From NCBI RefSeq assembly GCF_001975825.1, contig NZ_MTKN01000049.1, forward strand, positions 303 to 60,733: a stretch of 60,431 bases of DNA, written 5' to 3'. The stretch comes from [Flexibacter] sp. ATCC 35208. Lineage in GTDB: Bacteria > Bacteroidota > Bacteroidia > Chitinophagales > Chitinophagaceae. Below, in pieces: positions 23,801 through 31,252 of the stretch. The number at the start of each line of letters is the position of its first letter. The stretch's first letter is position 1. The position numbers and the translations under genes were made by a program. The notes below the pieces were generated by a model. That model worked only from the letters and a program-made list of their open reading frames with translations, was not told where the DNA came from and did not search any database.

Positions 23801-24736
23801 TTCATTATTGGCATCCATGATTTCATCATTTTCCACTTTCAACATAAAATAAGGGAATGCGGATTTCTTCTTTTGCAACAACACAACAAATGGCTTATCA
23901 AAAATAAGATTGGGTGGACGCTTCACTTCTCCTGAATCCAATGTAGCCGCAGCTACTGCCAATTCTGCAGCATCCACTACTTTCGCGCCTTCCTGATCCA
24001 ATGTAAATGAGGTCTTCTGACGGGCGGTTTTTATTTTATAGCTCTGTCCTTTTGCCTTAAAATCAATTCCTTCCAGTTCCTTAAAGTGCTCTTCCTCCAT
24101 AAATTTCAGTACCGGTATCTGCAATGAAGCATACTCCGTAATCGTCGTTCCCTTTCTGATGGCGCCCTGGACTTGCTGCAGGATGACATGTAGGTTAGCA
24201 CCCTTATTAAATCCCTTGGCCAATATCATATCTGAAGACTTATCCTTTGAATCTAAGTTCATGACAAAATGATCTTCATCTCTATAATAAATAAGGTGCG
24301 CTTCTCCAATGATTTCCGGATCATAATCTATCATACCAAATGCTTTCACTGGCTTACCATTAAAAGTAAATGGCTGATGCAGTGGTTGCATCGGCACTTC
24401 AAACCCTAAATCCTTTTGAAAATTAACCAGTAAAGTAATTTGCGCCCCATCTATCCTCACATCCTTTTTATACTCCTTAGGACCTAACAGATCCTCTGAT
24501 AACGGACTATCATTCATCCACTTCACCGCCTTCGCCTTATTATTAATTGGCGCACCTACCTGTTTCCTCATCTCATTCCATGCCAATGTAAAACTTGCCG
24601 AAAACGCGATATTCTTACTCACATCCACCGGCGTCAGCATATTGGGAACAATCTGTGATCTCGAATAATATCTTGTTTTTTTACAGGCGATCATCAGCAC
24701 CATGGCCGCCAGCAAATAGGGATATAAAGTTTTCAT
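23795..24736 (-). CDS. Serpin-like lipoprotein
   Basis: 313 aa. A lipoprotein signal ends in the lipobox LMIAC (C18). The C-terminal third looks like a serpin: a hinge-like QEGAKVVDAAELAVAAAT, a variable stretch that would be the reactive loop, then PPNLIFDKPFVVLLQKKKS and FPYFMLKVEND, matching the serpin signature near FDHPFLFLI. The protein is about 60 residues shorter than typical serpins, so the N-terminal part may be reduced. Serpins inhibit serine or cysteine proteases by loop insertion. Here it would protect the cell envelope (inference). The N-terminal half was not matched residue by residue. Confidence 0.6.
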   Translation of the reverse strand: MKTLYPYLLAAMVLMIACKKTRYYSRSQIVPNMLTPVDVSKNIAFSASFTLAWNEMRKQVGAPINNKAKAVKWMNDSPLSEDLLGPKEYKKDVRIDGAQITLLVNFQKDLGFEVPMQPLHQPFTFNGKPVKAFGMIDYDPEIIGEAHLIYYRDEDHFVMNLDSKDKSSDMILAKGFNKGANLHVILQQVQGAIRKGTTITEYASLQIPVLKFMEEEHFKELEGIDFKAKGQSYKIKTARQKTSFTLDQEGAKVVDAAELAVAAATLDSGEVKRPPNLIFDKPFVVLLQKKKSAFPYFMLKVENDEIMDANNEE

Positions 24737-24775
24737 AACTCTAAGTTATAACAAAAATCGGCTACCTTTACCCTG

Positions 24776-25696
24776 ATGGTCAACAGGGTCATATTTTTCA
24801 TAGCCAGTCAAACGCACATTCTCGATCTCGCCGGACCTGTACAGGTGTTCTACGAGGCAGCAGAATATGGGCATCCCTATGAAATTATTTATCTCTCCGA
24901 TCAACCGGAAAAAGCCTGCTCTTCCGGTTTGATGATTGGCCAGCTCCAACACATTAATGATATTACGATCCGGCAGGATGACATCATTTTTATTCCCGGG
25001 TTTCAGTTGCAGGCGGACAATCATGCACTCAGTGATTGGTTGATCCACATTGCTCACGCTGGTGCCACCCTTTGCTCAGTATGTACAGGTTCCTTTGCCC
25101 TGGCTGCCGCCGGTATTCTAAATGGACATGGCTGTACGACCCACTGGAAATATACCCAACGCCTGCAGGAGGAATATCCGGATACAAAGGTTTTCACTAA
25201 CCGCCTCTTTGTAAAAAGTGGTAATATCTACACCAGTGCCGGCATTACCACAGGTATCGACCTGGCGCTATTTATTATTGAAGAACGCCATGGTCCGGCT
25301 TTTGCCTGGCAACTGGCTGCTGAGCTGGTGGTGTATATTCGCCGTGATGGCGACGATTCCCAGCAAAGCGTTTATCTGCAATATCGCCGGCATATTAATA
25401 ATCATATTCATCAGGTACAGGATTTTATCATTCATCATCTTGACCAGAAGCTATCTCTTGATACTTTAGCGGCGCAGGTGCACACTGGTTCACGGAATCT
25501 GACCAGGATGTTTAAAGCTGCAACCGGGATTACTATTGGGCAGTATATTGATAAACTGAGGGTGGAGAAAGCGGTTAATTTGTTAAAGGAGAAAAACAAG
25601 GTTACGATTGTGGCGCAGCAATGTGGGTTTAAAAGTGTGGTGCAGTTGAGGACGATGGTGAAAAAACATACGGGAGCGTTGCCGTCCAAGGTGTAA
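24776..25696 (+). CDS. GlxA-family regulator: DJ-1/PfpI domain plus AraC helix-turn-helix
   Basis: 306 aa. Residues about 4-185 form a DJ-1/PfpI class I amidotransferase-like domain with the nucleophile-elbow cysteine in LCSVCTGSFALAAAG. Residues about 205-306 are an AraC-type double helix-turn-helix (LDTLAAQVHTGSRNLTRMFK and VTIVAQQCGFKSVVQLRTM). Family members sense small metabolites and activate nearby genes. A TACCTTTA box (24763-24770) lies 5 nt before the ATG. The secreted DJ-1 gene downstream shares the same domain and may be its target. Start at 24776 fits the family. Confidence 0.9.
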   Translation: MVNRVIFFIASQTHILDLAGPVQVFYEAAEYGHPYEIIYLSDQPEKACSSGLMIGQLQHINDITIRQDDIIFIPGFQLQADNHALSDWLIHIAHAGATLCSVCTGSFALAAAGILNGHGCTTHWKYTQRLQEEYPDTKVFTNRLFVKSGNIYTSAGITTGIDLALFIIEERHGPAFAWQLAAELVVYIRRDGDDSQQSVYLQYRRHINNHIHQVQDFIIHHLDQKLSLDTLAAQVHTGSRNLTRMFKAATGITIGQYIDKLRVEKAVNLLKEKNKVTIVAQQCGFKSVVQLRTMVKKHTGALPSKV

Positions 25697-25905
25697 TGAG
25701 GTTGTTAAGGTGGTCGTTAAAGTGAGTTGTTAAAGTGGGTCGTTAAAGTGAGTTGTTAAGGTGGGTTGTTAAGGTGAGCTGTTAAGGTGAGCTGTTAAAG
25801 TGAGTTGTTAAGATGAGTTGTTAGGTGAGCTGTTAAGATGAGTTGTTAGGTGGGTTGTTAAGGTGAGCTGTTAAGTTGGCTTGTTAAGATGAAACGTAAA
25901 GATGG
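25697..25905 (+). repeat. 14-bp tandem array after the GlxA gene
   Basis: About 15 degenerate units of GTTGTTAAGGTGAG follow the stop codon directly. The gene end (AAGGTGTAATGAGGTTGTT) looks like one unit with a five-base insertion, so the array may have grown from the gene's 3' end. The unit is rich in TTAA and GGTGAG. Nothing else is seen until the next promoter. Confidence 0.85.
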
Positions 25906-25964
25906 CTTTTAAAGATGTCCCGATTCTTTCCTTCCTTGTCCTTCTTCCTCCTTTTTTCACCTCC

Positions 25965-25972
25965 TACCTTTG
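25965..25972 (+). promoter_or_regulatory. TACCTTTG -7 box of the secreted DJ-1 gene
   Basis: A full TAnnTTTG match ends 21 nt before ATG 25994. No TTTG was found at the usual -33 spacing. It supports the ATG start over the upstream TTG, which falls inside this box. Confidence 0.55.
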
Positions 25973-25993
25973 TCCCATAAACTTACCGCCATT

Positions 25994-26752
25994 ATGAAAC
26001 GGATCATTTCAATCGTGCTTTTTACCATGTTGACCGCCTTTGCCAGCGCACAAACCTATATTTGCCCACCCTGCAATGGCCCCAGCTGTGACACCCTCAC
26101 CTTCACCCAACCCGGCAAATGCCCCCACTGTGGCATGAAGCTGATTAAAAAAGGAGATGAAATCAAGAAACTAAACGTCTGCTTCTACCTCTACGACGGC
26201 ATTGAAGTCCTGGACTTTGCAGGCCCACTGGAAGTATTTTCCTATGCAGGCTGCAATATCTATATCGTATCCAAGACGACTGACCCGCTTCATGCCCAGG
26301 GTGTACTCAAGGTATTACCTACCTACAGTATCGAAAATGCCCCTCCTGCGGATATCTTTGTCACCTTTGGAGGCAATGATGATGTAGCAGCCAATGACCC
26401 TGAAGTGATTAAATGGATTCAATCCCGGATTCCCAATACCAAATACTTTATGTCCGTATGCACCGGTGCCTTTATCCTTGGCAAAGCCGGTATCCTGGAT
26501 CATAAAACAGTGACTACTTTCCACAACAGCATTGAAAACCTGCGAAAAGCATTGCCAAACAGCACAGTACTGGCTGATAAACGTTTTGTAGAGGATGGAA
26601 ATGTATTAACAACCGCAGGAATTTCTGCTGGTATAGATGGGGCGCTGCACCTGGTAGAGAAATTACGTGGACATGATGTGGCTATACAGATAGCGAAACA
26701 AATGGAATATGATAAATGGGTGCCAGGCGAAGGACTGGTTGTAAAACAATAA
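25994..26752 (+). CDS. Secreted DJ-1/PfpI protein with N-terminal heavy-metal-binding-like motif
   Basis: 252 aa from ATG 25994. A signal peptide (about 1-19, ..FASAQ) is followed by a cysteine cluster (YICPPCNGPSC and GKCPHCGMKLIKK) like the small metal-binding domain found before periplasmic efflux and copper proteins. The rest is a DJ-1/PfpI domain with the cysteine in FMSVCTGAFILGKAG. It has no AraC helix-turn-helix. This combination suggests an envelope chaperone, deglycase or hydratase that binds metal (inference). It lies between two GlxA-type regulators. Confidence 0.82.
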   Translation: MKRIISIVLFTMLTAFASAQTYICPPCNGPSCDTLTFTQPGKCPHCGMKLIKKGDEIKKLNVCFYLYDGIEVLDFAGPLEVFSYAGCNIYIVSKTTDPLHAQGVLKVLPTYSIENAPPADIFVTFGGNDDVAANDPEVIKWIQSRIPNTKYFMSVCTGAFILGKAGILDHKTVTTFHNSIENLRKALPNSTVLADKRFVEDGNVLTTAGISAGIDGALHLVEKLRGHDVAIQIAKQMEYDKWVPGEGLVVKQ

Positions 26753-26812
26753 CAATTAAAATCTGGCTGTAAAGCAATAAAATTAGAATCTGGTTTTCTA
26801 AAACAAAAACCA
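26735..26812 (+). repeat. Copies of the DJ-1 gene 3' end
   Basis: The gene's last 18 nt (26735-26752, L-V-V-K-Q-stop) recur 28 nt later at 26763-26780 as L-A-V-K-Q-stop, with two substitutions. A third, more diverged copy (CTGGTTTTCTAAAACAAAAA) starts near 26790. Confidence 0.75.
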
Positions 26813-26847
26813 GCATTATATCAAGGTCTTCCTTGCGCCATCAAGAA

Positions 26848-26898
26848 CCGAAAAAAACGAGGCTGTATCTTAAGTATGATACGGCCTCGTTTTTTCGG
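26848..26898 (+). terminator. Strong bidirectional terminator
   Basis: A long stem (CCGAAAAAAACGAGGC and GTATC against GATAC and GGCCTCGTTTTTTCGG) encloses an AT-rich 8-nt loop. The A and T runs lie inside the stem, so it can act on both strands. It would end transcription of the DJ-1 gene. Confidence 0.85.
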
Positions 26899-27065
26899 AT
26901 ACCTAATGGAGATAGGTAGTCCTTTAAGCACTTCTGAGGAGGTTTATTTATTTTTGATACACGCTCGTTTTTTTAGGTCTGATAGAAACATCATTCAGAT
27001 ACCTGATGGAATCAACTATTCGTTTAAGTGATACTCAGGAGGTTTATTTATTATTGATACAACCT
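26888..27065. repeat. Imperfect direct repeat of about 100 bp
   Basis: A segment that starts with the CTCGTTTTTT end of the terminator and runs to TATTTTTGATAC (about 26887-26963) recurs as CTCGTTTTTTT to TATTATTGATAC (about 26967-27062). GAGGTTTATTTATT is identical in both. It has no coding content. Together with neighbouring repeats it fills the 479-nt gap (26753-27231). Confidence 0.65.
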
Positions 27066-27071
27066 TTTACT

Positions 27072-27234
27072 TTATACTACGACTGCATCCGCATATTTAT
27101 ATTACAATAGCCATTATCCTGCAACTGCCTGCTTTACATTACAATCGTTTCTTTATACAGCAATCGCCGCCATTATCCAACAACTGCATGCTTTATACTG
27201 TAATCGTTGCTTTATCCTGCTACTGACGCTCTCA
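27072..27234 (-). repeat. Five diverged copies of the AIAV-stop gene end
   Basis: Beyond the stop of the GlxA gene (27232-27234), 18-nt copies of its end occur at 27193-27210, 27153-27170, 27134-27151, 27097-27114 and 27072-27089. In the gene's codon register they read ATITV, AAIAV, ETIVM, MAIVI and DAVVV, each followed by TAA. A second shared element (GCAGTTG and GGATAATG) lies between them. Confidence 0.8.
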
Positions 27235-28215
27235 CACCGCAATCGCCTCCTTATTATACTTATTCCGATACTCCACCGGCGATAACCCCGTCTTCCTCTT
27301 AAATACAGTTCTAAACGCCTTATTATCCGCATACCCCACCTCACACATCACCTCATTAATATTTTTACGGCTGGTTTCAAACCCTTTTTTGGCAGCTTCT
27401 ATCTTCACCCGTTGAATATATTCAGAAACCGTATTGCTGGTTGCCTTCTTAAATCTCCTTTCAAAACTCCTTCTCCCCATCGTACAAAGCGATGCCAATT
27501 GATCAACCGTGATCCGCTCCTGAAAGTTTTGCTCAATAAAATCCTGTGCCCGCTTAATATCATCATCCAGATGATCCCGCTGTCCGCGGAACATGATAAA
27601 CGGCGACTGACTAAACCTGTCAATTTCAATAGCAAAGAACTTCGCGCAGAAGATCGCCATTTCCCGGTCAGTATATTTTTCTACCAGGTACAGGAGTAAA
27701 TTCCAGAAAGAATTTGCCCCTCCGCTGGAATAAATCCCGTTCTCATCGGTGATAATCCTGTCAGATACCATTTCCACATCAGGAAACATTTTTCTGAACA
27801 GGTGCTCAGACTGCCAGTGGGTACTGCACTTCTTACCATCCAGCAAACCAGTGGCTGCCAGCAGAAAAGCGCCTACACATAGACTGGCGACTTCCGCTCC
27901 GCCTGCATACTGTGCCCTGATCCAGGGGAAGAAATCGCTGTTGGCGGCAATGACTTTGTCCATTTCCCCGTTTACCGCAGGGATAATGATCAGGTCAGTA
28001 GTAAAGTCATCTTGTATACTCAGATCCGGGGTTACTTTACAAAATCCATCATATACCATAGCATCGTGGGTCAGGCCTACCAGTTGGATAGTGAATAAAG
28101 GATCTTCTCCCCGGTCGGTCAGGAAGCGATTCACGTTAAAGAACATTTTATGTGTGCCTTCAATACAGCCCAGGGACGCGGCACCTCTGGGAATTAATAT
28201 AGATATGTGTTTCAT
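27232..28215 (-). CDS. GlxA-family regulator: DJ-1/PfpI domain plus AraC helix-turn-helix
   Basis: 327 aa. DJ-1/PfpI part at about 1-200 with the cysteine in VASLCVGAFLLAATGLL, then AraC-type DNA-binding part at about 225-320 (VDQLASLCTMGRRSFERRFK and INEVMCEVGYADNKAFRTVFK). The final P-V-E-Y-R is typical of AraC proteins. It is the second of three such regulators in the window and is convergent with the secreted DJ-1 gene. Its 3' end (EAIAV-stop) is amplified in the intergenic space. The gap upstream (28216-28392) shows no second gene. Confidence 0.9.
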   Translation of the reverse strand: MKHISILIPRGAASLGCIEGTHKMFFNVNRFLTDRGEDPLFTIQLVGLTHDAMVYDGFCKVTPDLSIQDDFTTDLIIIPAVNGEMDKVIAANSDFFPWIRAQYAGGAEVASLCVGAFLLAATGLLDGKKCSTHWQSEHLFRKMFPDVEMVSDRIITDENGIYSSGGANSFWNLLLYLVEKYTDREMAIFCAKFFAIEIDRFSQSPFIMFRGQRDHLDDDIKRAQDFIEQNFQERITVDQLASLCTMGRRSFERRFKKATSNTVSEYIQRVKIEAAKKGFETSRKNINEVMCEVGYADNKAFRTVFKRKTGLSPVEYRNKYNKEAIAV

Positions 28216-28392
28216 GGTTGTAGGTCATATTGTGCGAACCCTAAGTTACTGAAAAATGTAACTTAATGACCGATGCCGATCAACCGGGTTGATTGCATGG
28301 GCAAAATGCCATTCTATGACCAATACGAATGCCATTCACAGGGGAAGGCGTAGCAGGGCCCGGTACGACTCACTATTGAAATGATGTGGGTT

Positions 28393-29460
28393 TTATGCAA
28401 TAAGTTCTCTTTTTACACCTTCTATTTCCATAATCAACTCCGCCCCATAGGCAGTAGCGGGTGTTTGATATCCTGATTTAAAATCCTTTTTTAATACTTT
28501 CTTTGTAATCAACAGCGCAGCCAACGCAGTCAATGTATAAGCTTCAGGCACCACCATATTTGCAGTAAGCACATCTCCTTTCGCATTACTCACTTGTGCC
28601 CAGATAAGCGCATTCGTTTTATCCCGCATTACCTGATCCGGCCCCGGTGATTGTCTTTTAACAATCGCATTGGCAATGCCACGTACAAGTTGCGTCTTCA
28701 GCAACCAATTATAAGCACCTTGTCCTTTCAGGAAAAACCAGGCCGCTTTGTTTATATTAATATACGTCTCAATATTCGGTATACCTGTGGAAACATAAGC
28801 CGTACTCAAATCGCCCCATGGCAAACTCATTGTGAACAACTTCTTTTTCACCCCGGGGAATTGCACATACATCCCTTTTTTCCCTACAGGTTCTTCCACC
28901 AATTTTCCATCTATTCTTGACAAACCGGGTAGTCCCAATTTAAGCACGGTATTAATAGCTGTTCCTCTTGATAAAGCACTATTCAATATAGCAAATGCAA
29001 TCTTCAATGAACGCGCATCTGGCATTTGTTGTTTCAACCATAGCGCAAGACAGTCGGTCGGTACCACATCATAACCTGCACCCGGCAGCAGCATCACACC
29101 ACTATCGCGGGCAGCCTTATCATAAGTACGGATCATGTCATAAATAATCGCATCACCATTCAAATCCAGGTAATGCCGACCTTCGGTAATACATGCTTCG
29201 ACGAGTTGCTTCGCTGTAAAGTCGTACGGTCCGGCAGCATTTACAACAACAGCGACCTCTTGCAAAGCCTTTTGCATAGCAGGTTTATCCTCCAATGCAA
29301 ATACCCTGACAGGCAAGTTCAACGCTGCCCCCAATTTCTCCAATGCCGGTTTATTTCTACCAGCCAATATAGGTTGCAAACCAAATGCTGCCGCGTAGCG
29401 TGCTATTAATTCTCCGGTATAGCCATTTGCTCCATAGAGCAGGAATGTTTGATCCAACAT
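28393..29460 (-). CDS. Saccharopine dehydrogenase-like NAD(P)-binding oxidoreductase
   Basis: 355 aa from ATG 29460; a TTG start five codons upstream is not needed. The N-terminal Rossmann motif YGANGYTGELIARYAA is typical of the saccharopine dehydrogenase/trans-acting enoyl reductase group. The middle contains DLNGDAIIYDMI and PGAGYDVVPTDCLALWL, conserved in this group. The C-terminal half has a hydrophobic stretch (YTLTALAALLI). Members reduce a range of substrates, so specificity is not assignable. It lies 25 nt downstream of the DUF6526 gene on the same strand, which suggests an operon. Confidence 0.82.
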   Translation of the reverse strand: MLDQTFLLYGANGYTGELIARYAAAFGLQPILAGRNKPALEKLGAALNLPVRVFALEDKPAMQKALQEVAVVVNAAGPYDFTAKQLVEACITEGRHYLDLNGDAIIYDMIRTYDKAARDSGVMLLPGAGYDVVPTDCLALWLKQQMPDARSLKIAFAILNSALSRGTAINTVLKLGLPGLSRIDGKLVEEPVGKKGMYVQFPGVKKKLFTMSLPWGDLSTAYVSTGIPNIETYININKAAWFFLKGQGAYNWLLKTQLVRGIANAIVKRQSPGPDQVMRDKTNALIWAQVSNAKGDVLTANMVVPEAYTLTALAALLITKKVLKKDFKSGYQTPATAYGAELIMEIEGVKRELIA

Positions 29461-29485
29461 GGGAGAAATGTACAAATATTCTTTG

Positions 29486-29923
29486 TTATACTCTCATATA
29501 ATCACCCTGCCAATCTACAACTGCACGCTTAATCTGATCAGGTGAGAGGTTTTCCGCAATGGCTCTTTTTACAAGGTCAGGCAATTCTCCATCAGATGCG
29601 AACCTTAGGGCTAAGATCTGACCAAGGGAAAGATTCTTTTCTAATAGCTCAAACCGCTGGCCGGTGATAGTGAAGTATCTGAACCTTACTTCTAATCTGA
29701 CGATCCTATCCTGGGTAGTAAGGGCGTAATGCTGTCTGAGCATGAAGCCGAGCCAACCGATAATGAACAATAGGAGGGTAATGAATATCCATTCCCATGA
29801 TGCATCCGGATGTTTAATGGCGAAGAAGATACTGCATATTATACCCACTAAAAGGACAGGGTAGAATACGAAGTGATGAGGTGGGTAGTACCTGATGTGG
29901 TTTTGATAGTTTTGTTTTTCCAT
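29486..29923 (-). CDS. DUF6526 family membrane protein
   Basis: 145 aa with two hydrophobic helices (about 17-36 and 43-61). The N-terminus has NHIRYYPPHHFVFYPV, characteristic of the Bacteroidota DUF6526 family. The soluble C-terminal half has a beta-rich stretch (RFRYFTITGQRFELLE) and a conserved helical end (LSPDQIKRAVVDWQ). Function is unknown. The oxidoreductase gene follows on the same strand. Confidence 0.78.
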   Translation of the reverse strand: MEKQNYQNHIRYYPPHHFVFYPVLLVGIICSIFFAIKHPDASWEWIFITLLLFIIGWLGFMLRQHYALTTQDRIVRLEVRFRYFTITGQRFELLEKNLSLGQILALRFASDGELPDLVKRAIAENLSPDQIKRAVVDWQGDYMRV

Positions 29924-30047
29924 GTGGTAAAAATAGAAAAGTCCTCTATTGAAGAGGACAATCTTAATAAAATTATATTATAATTCTTACTGCTAAATAG
30001 CCATGAATCTCCTCAAAGCACCGTTATTGGACAGGATATCAATTGCT

Positions 30048-30329
30048 TTATTTACTTCCTGCATTTTTTTTAGGTACAGGTATTTTACCTTTCAGCTTAT
30101 TCAGTCGTTCACTTACAACCATGGTTACCTCACGATTGAATAACTCACTGTGAAATTTTAATACTTTTCCCTCTATATCAAATTTAAGCTTTTTTAATAA
30201 ATAATGCATTGGCCAGAACAGCCCCTTCAAAAGGAACGATATCATTTTGATAATCCATAAATACACGAAACTTACGCACTCTCCCTCACCCTCACTACCC
30301 GCCTTCTTCGAATACCTCATCCAACTCAC
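30048..30329 (-). CDS. Small hypothetical protein coupled to the AraC gene
   Basis: 93 aa with a GTG start overlapping the AraC stop (GTGA); ATG 30320 is an alternative start. One hydrophobic segment (about 20-45) is followed by a basic C-terminus with LNKLKGKIPVPKKNAGSK. The function is unknown. Overlap with the regulator suggests co-expression. Composition is plausible for a gene but there is no family support. Confidence 0.45.
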   Translation of the reverse strand: MSWMRYSKKAGSEGEGECVSFVYLWIIKMISFLLKGLFWPMHYLLKKLKFDIEGKVLKFHSELFNREVTMVVSERLNKLKGKIPVPKKNAGSK

Positions 30330-31123
30330 GCACTCACCCTCGATGGCGCCACCCCATACATCTTCTTAAACACAAACGAAAAATGTGACAAATCCTTAAA
30401 CCCAACTTCCAAATACACATCAGAAGATTTCCAACCTTTCTCCTTTATCAAATAATACGCATCCTCCAATCGCTTCTGCTGCAACCACTTCCCCGGTGTA
30501 GTATGAAACACCTTTTCAAAATCCCTCTTAAACGTCGCCAAACTCCGTCCTGTCAAATACGCAAACCTGCTAATATCCACATTAAATTTATAATGCTCAT
30601 TCATATACGCCTCCAGATCTATCTTCCCTGGCGCACTAAAATCAAACAACAAATTCTTCAACTCAGGCTTCAATTGCAATAACAACATTGCTGCCTCCTT
30701 CACCTTCATCATTGTCAACATGGGATTATGCACTCCCTCCCCATCTATATAAGGCTGCAATGAATCTCTATAATGTGTCAATAGCTGATGCTCTGGCAAA
30801 TGGAAATTCTTCTCACCACGAAAAATGCCATCCGCTTTCAAGCCCGTTTCCTGACTTAAACTATGTAACAACTCCTGATCCATCCTAATCCCCACTGTCT
30901 TAAAATCACCTCCTCCAACTGGTGGAATCTTTACAAACTTCGCCAGCTGATTTCTTGCAAAAAACCTGAAATCACCTTCTTTAAACACATAATGCACTCC
31001 ATCTAAATACACCTCCTGCGTACCCGCGACTACATAACCTAACGAATGTTCTCCAATGAAATTCTCCCCCTCCCTACTCACGTGATGGTAACAAGACACC
31101 AGTATTCTATCCTTTTCTAACAT
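30326..31123 (-). CDS. AraC-family transcriptional regulator
   Basis: 265 aa. The N-terminal part is a cupin-like sensor (GEHSLGYVVAGTQEVYLDG). The C-terminal part is an AraC double helix-turn-helix (ISRFAYLTGRSLATFKRDFE and SSDVYLEVGFKDLSHFSFVF), ending YGVAPSRV. It lies downstream of, and on the same strand as, the aldehyde dehydrogenase gene with about 130 nt between them, and may control it. The inducer is unknown. Confidence 0.88.
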   Translation of the reverse strand: MLEKDRILVSCYHHVSREGENFIGEHSLGYVVAGTQEVYLDGVHYVFKEGDFRFFARNQLAKFVKIPPVGGGDFKTVGIRMDQELLHSLSQETGLKADGIFRGEKNFHLPEHQLLTHYRDSLQPYIDGEGVHNPMLTMMKVKEAAMLLLQLKPELKNLLFDFSAPGKIDLEAYMNEHYKFNVDISRFAYLTGRSLATFKRDFEKVFHTTPGKWLQQKRLEDAYYLIKEKGWKSSDVYLEVGFKDLSHFSFVFKKMYGVAPSRVSA

Positions 31124-31140
31124 AAGTTACAATTAAATTT

Positions 31141-31164
31141 CGGCAGGAATTTCACTTCCTGCCG
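31141..31164. promoter_or_regulatory. Perfect 9-bp inverted repeat upstream of the AraC gene
   Basis: CGGCAGGAA and TTCCTGCCG face each other over TTTCAC. The same arms (GGCAGGAA, TTCCTGCC) occur at 48718-48749 before the alpha/beta hydrolase gene with a longer spacer. It may be an operator or a hairpin terminator for the aldehyde dehydrogenase transcript; the U-tract on the minus strand is poor. Confidence 0.4.
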
Positions 31165-31252
31165 GTCATTCCTGTTCATTATTTCAAGCATTGTTCTGAT
31201 CTGTTCATTCTCTGAACATAGCTGTCAGCCTTGCTTAAGGATTCAACATCTC

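Noticed and set aside
26848..27065. Remnant insertion sequence suggested by GAGGCTGTATC and the nearby long direct repeat
   Set aside because: No transposase fragment, terminal inverted repeat pair or target duplication is seen; the hairpin is explained as a terminator and the repeat as local duplication.
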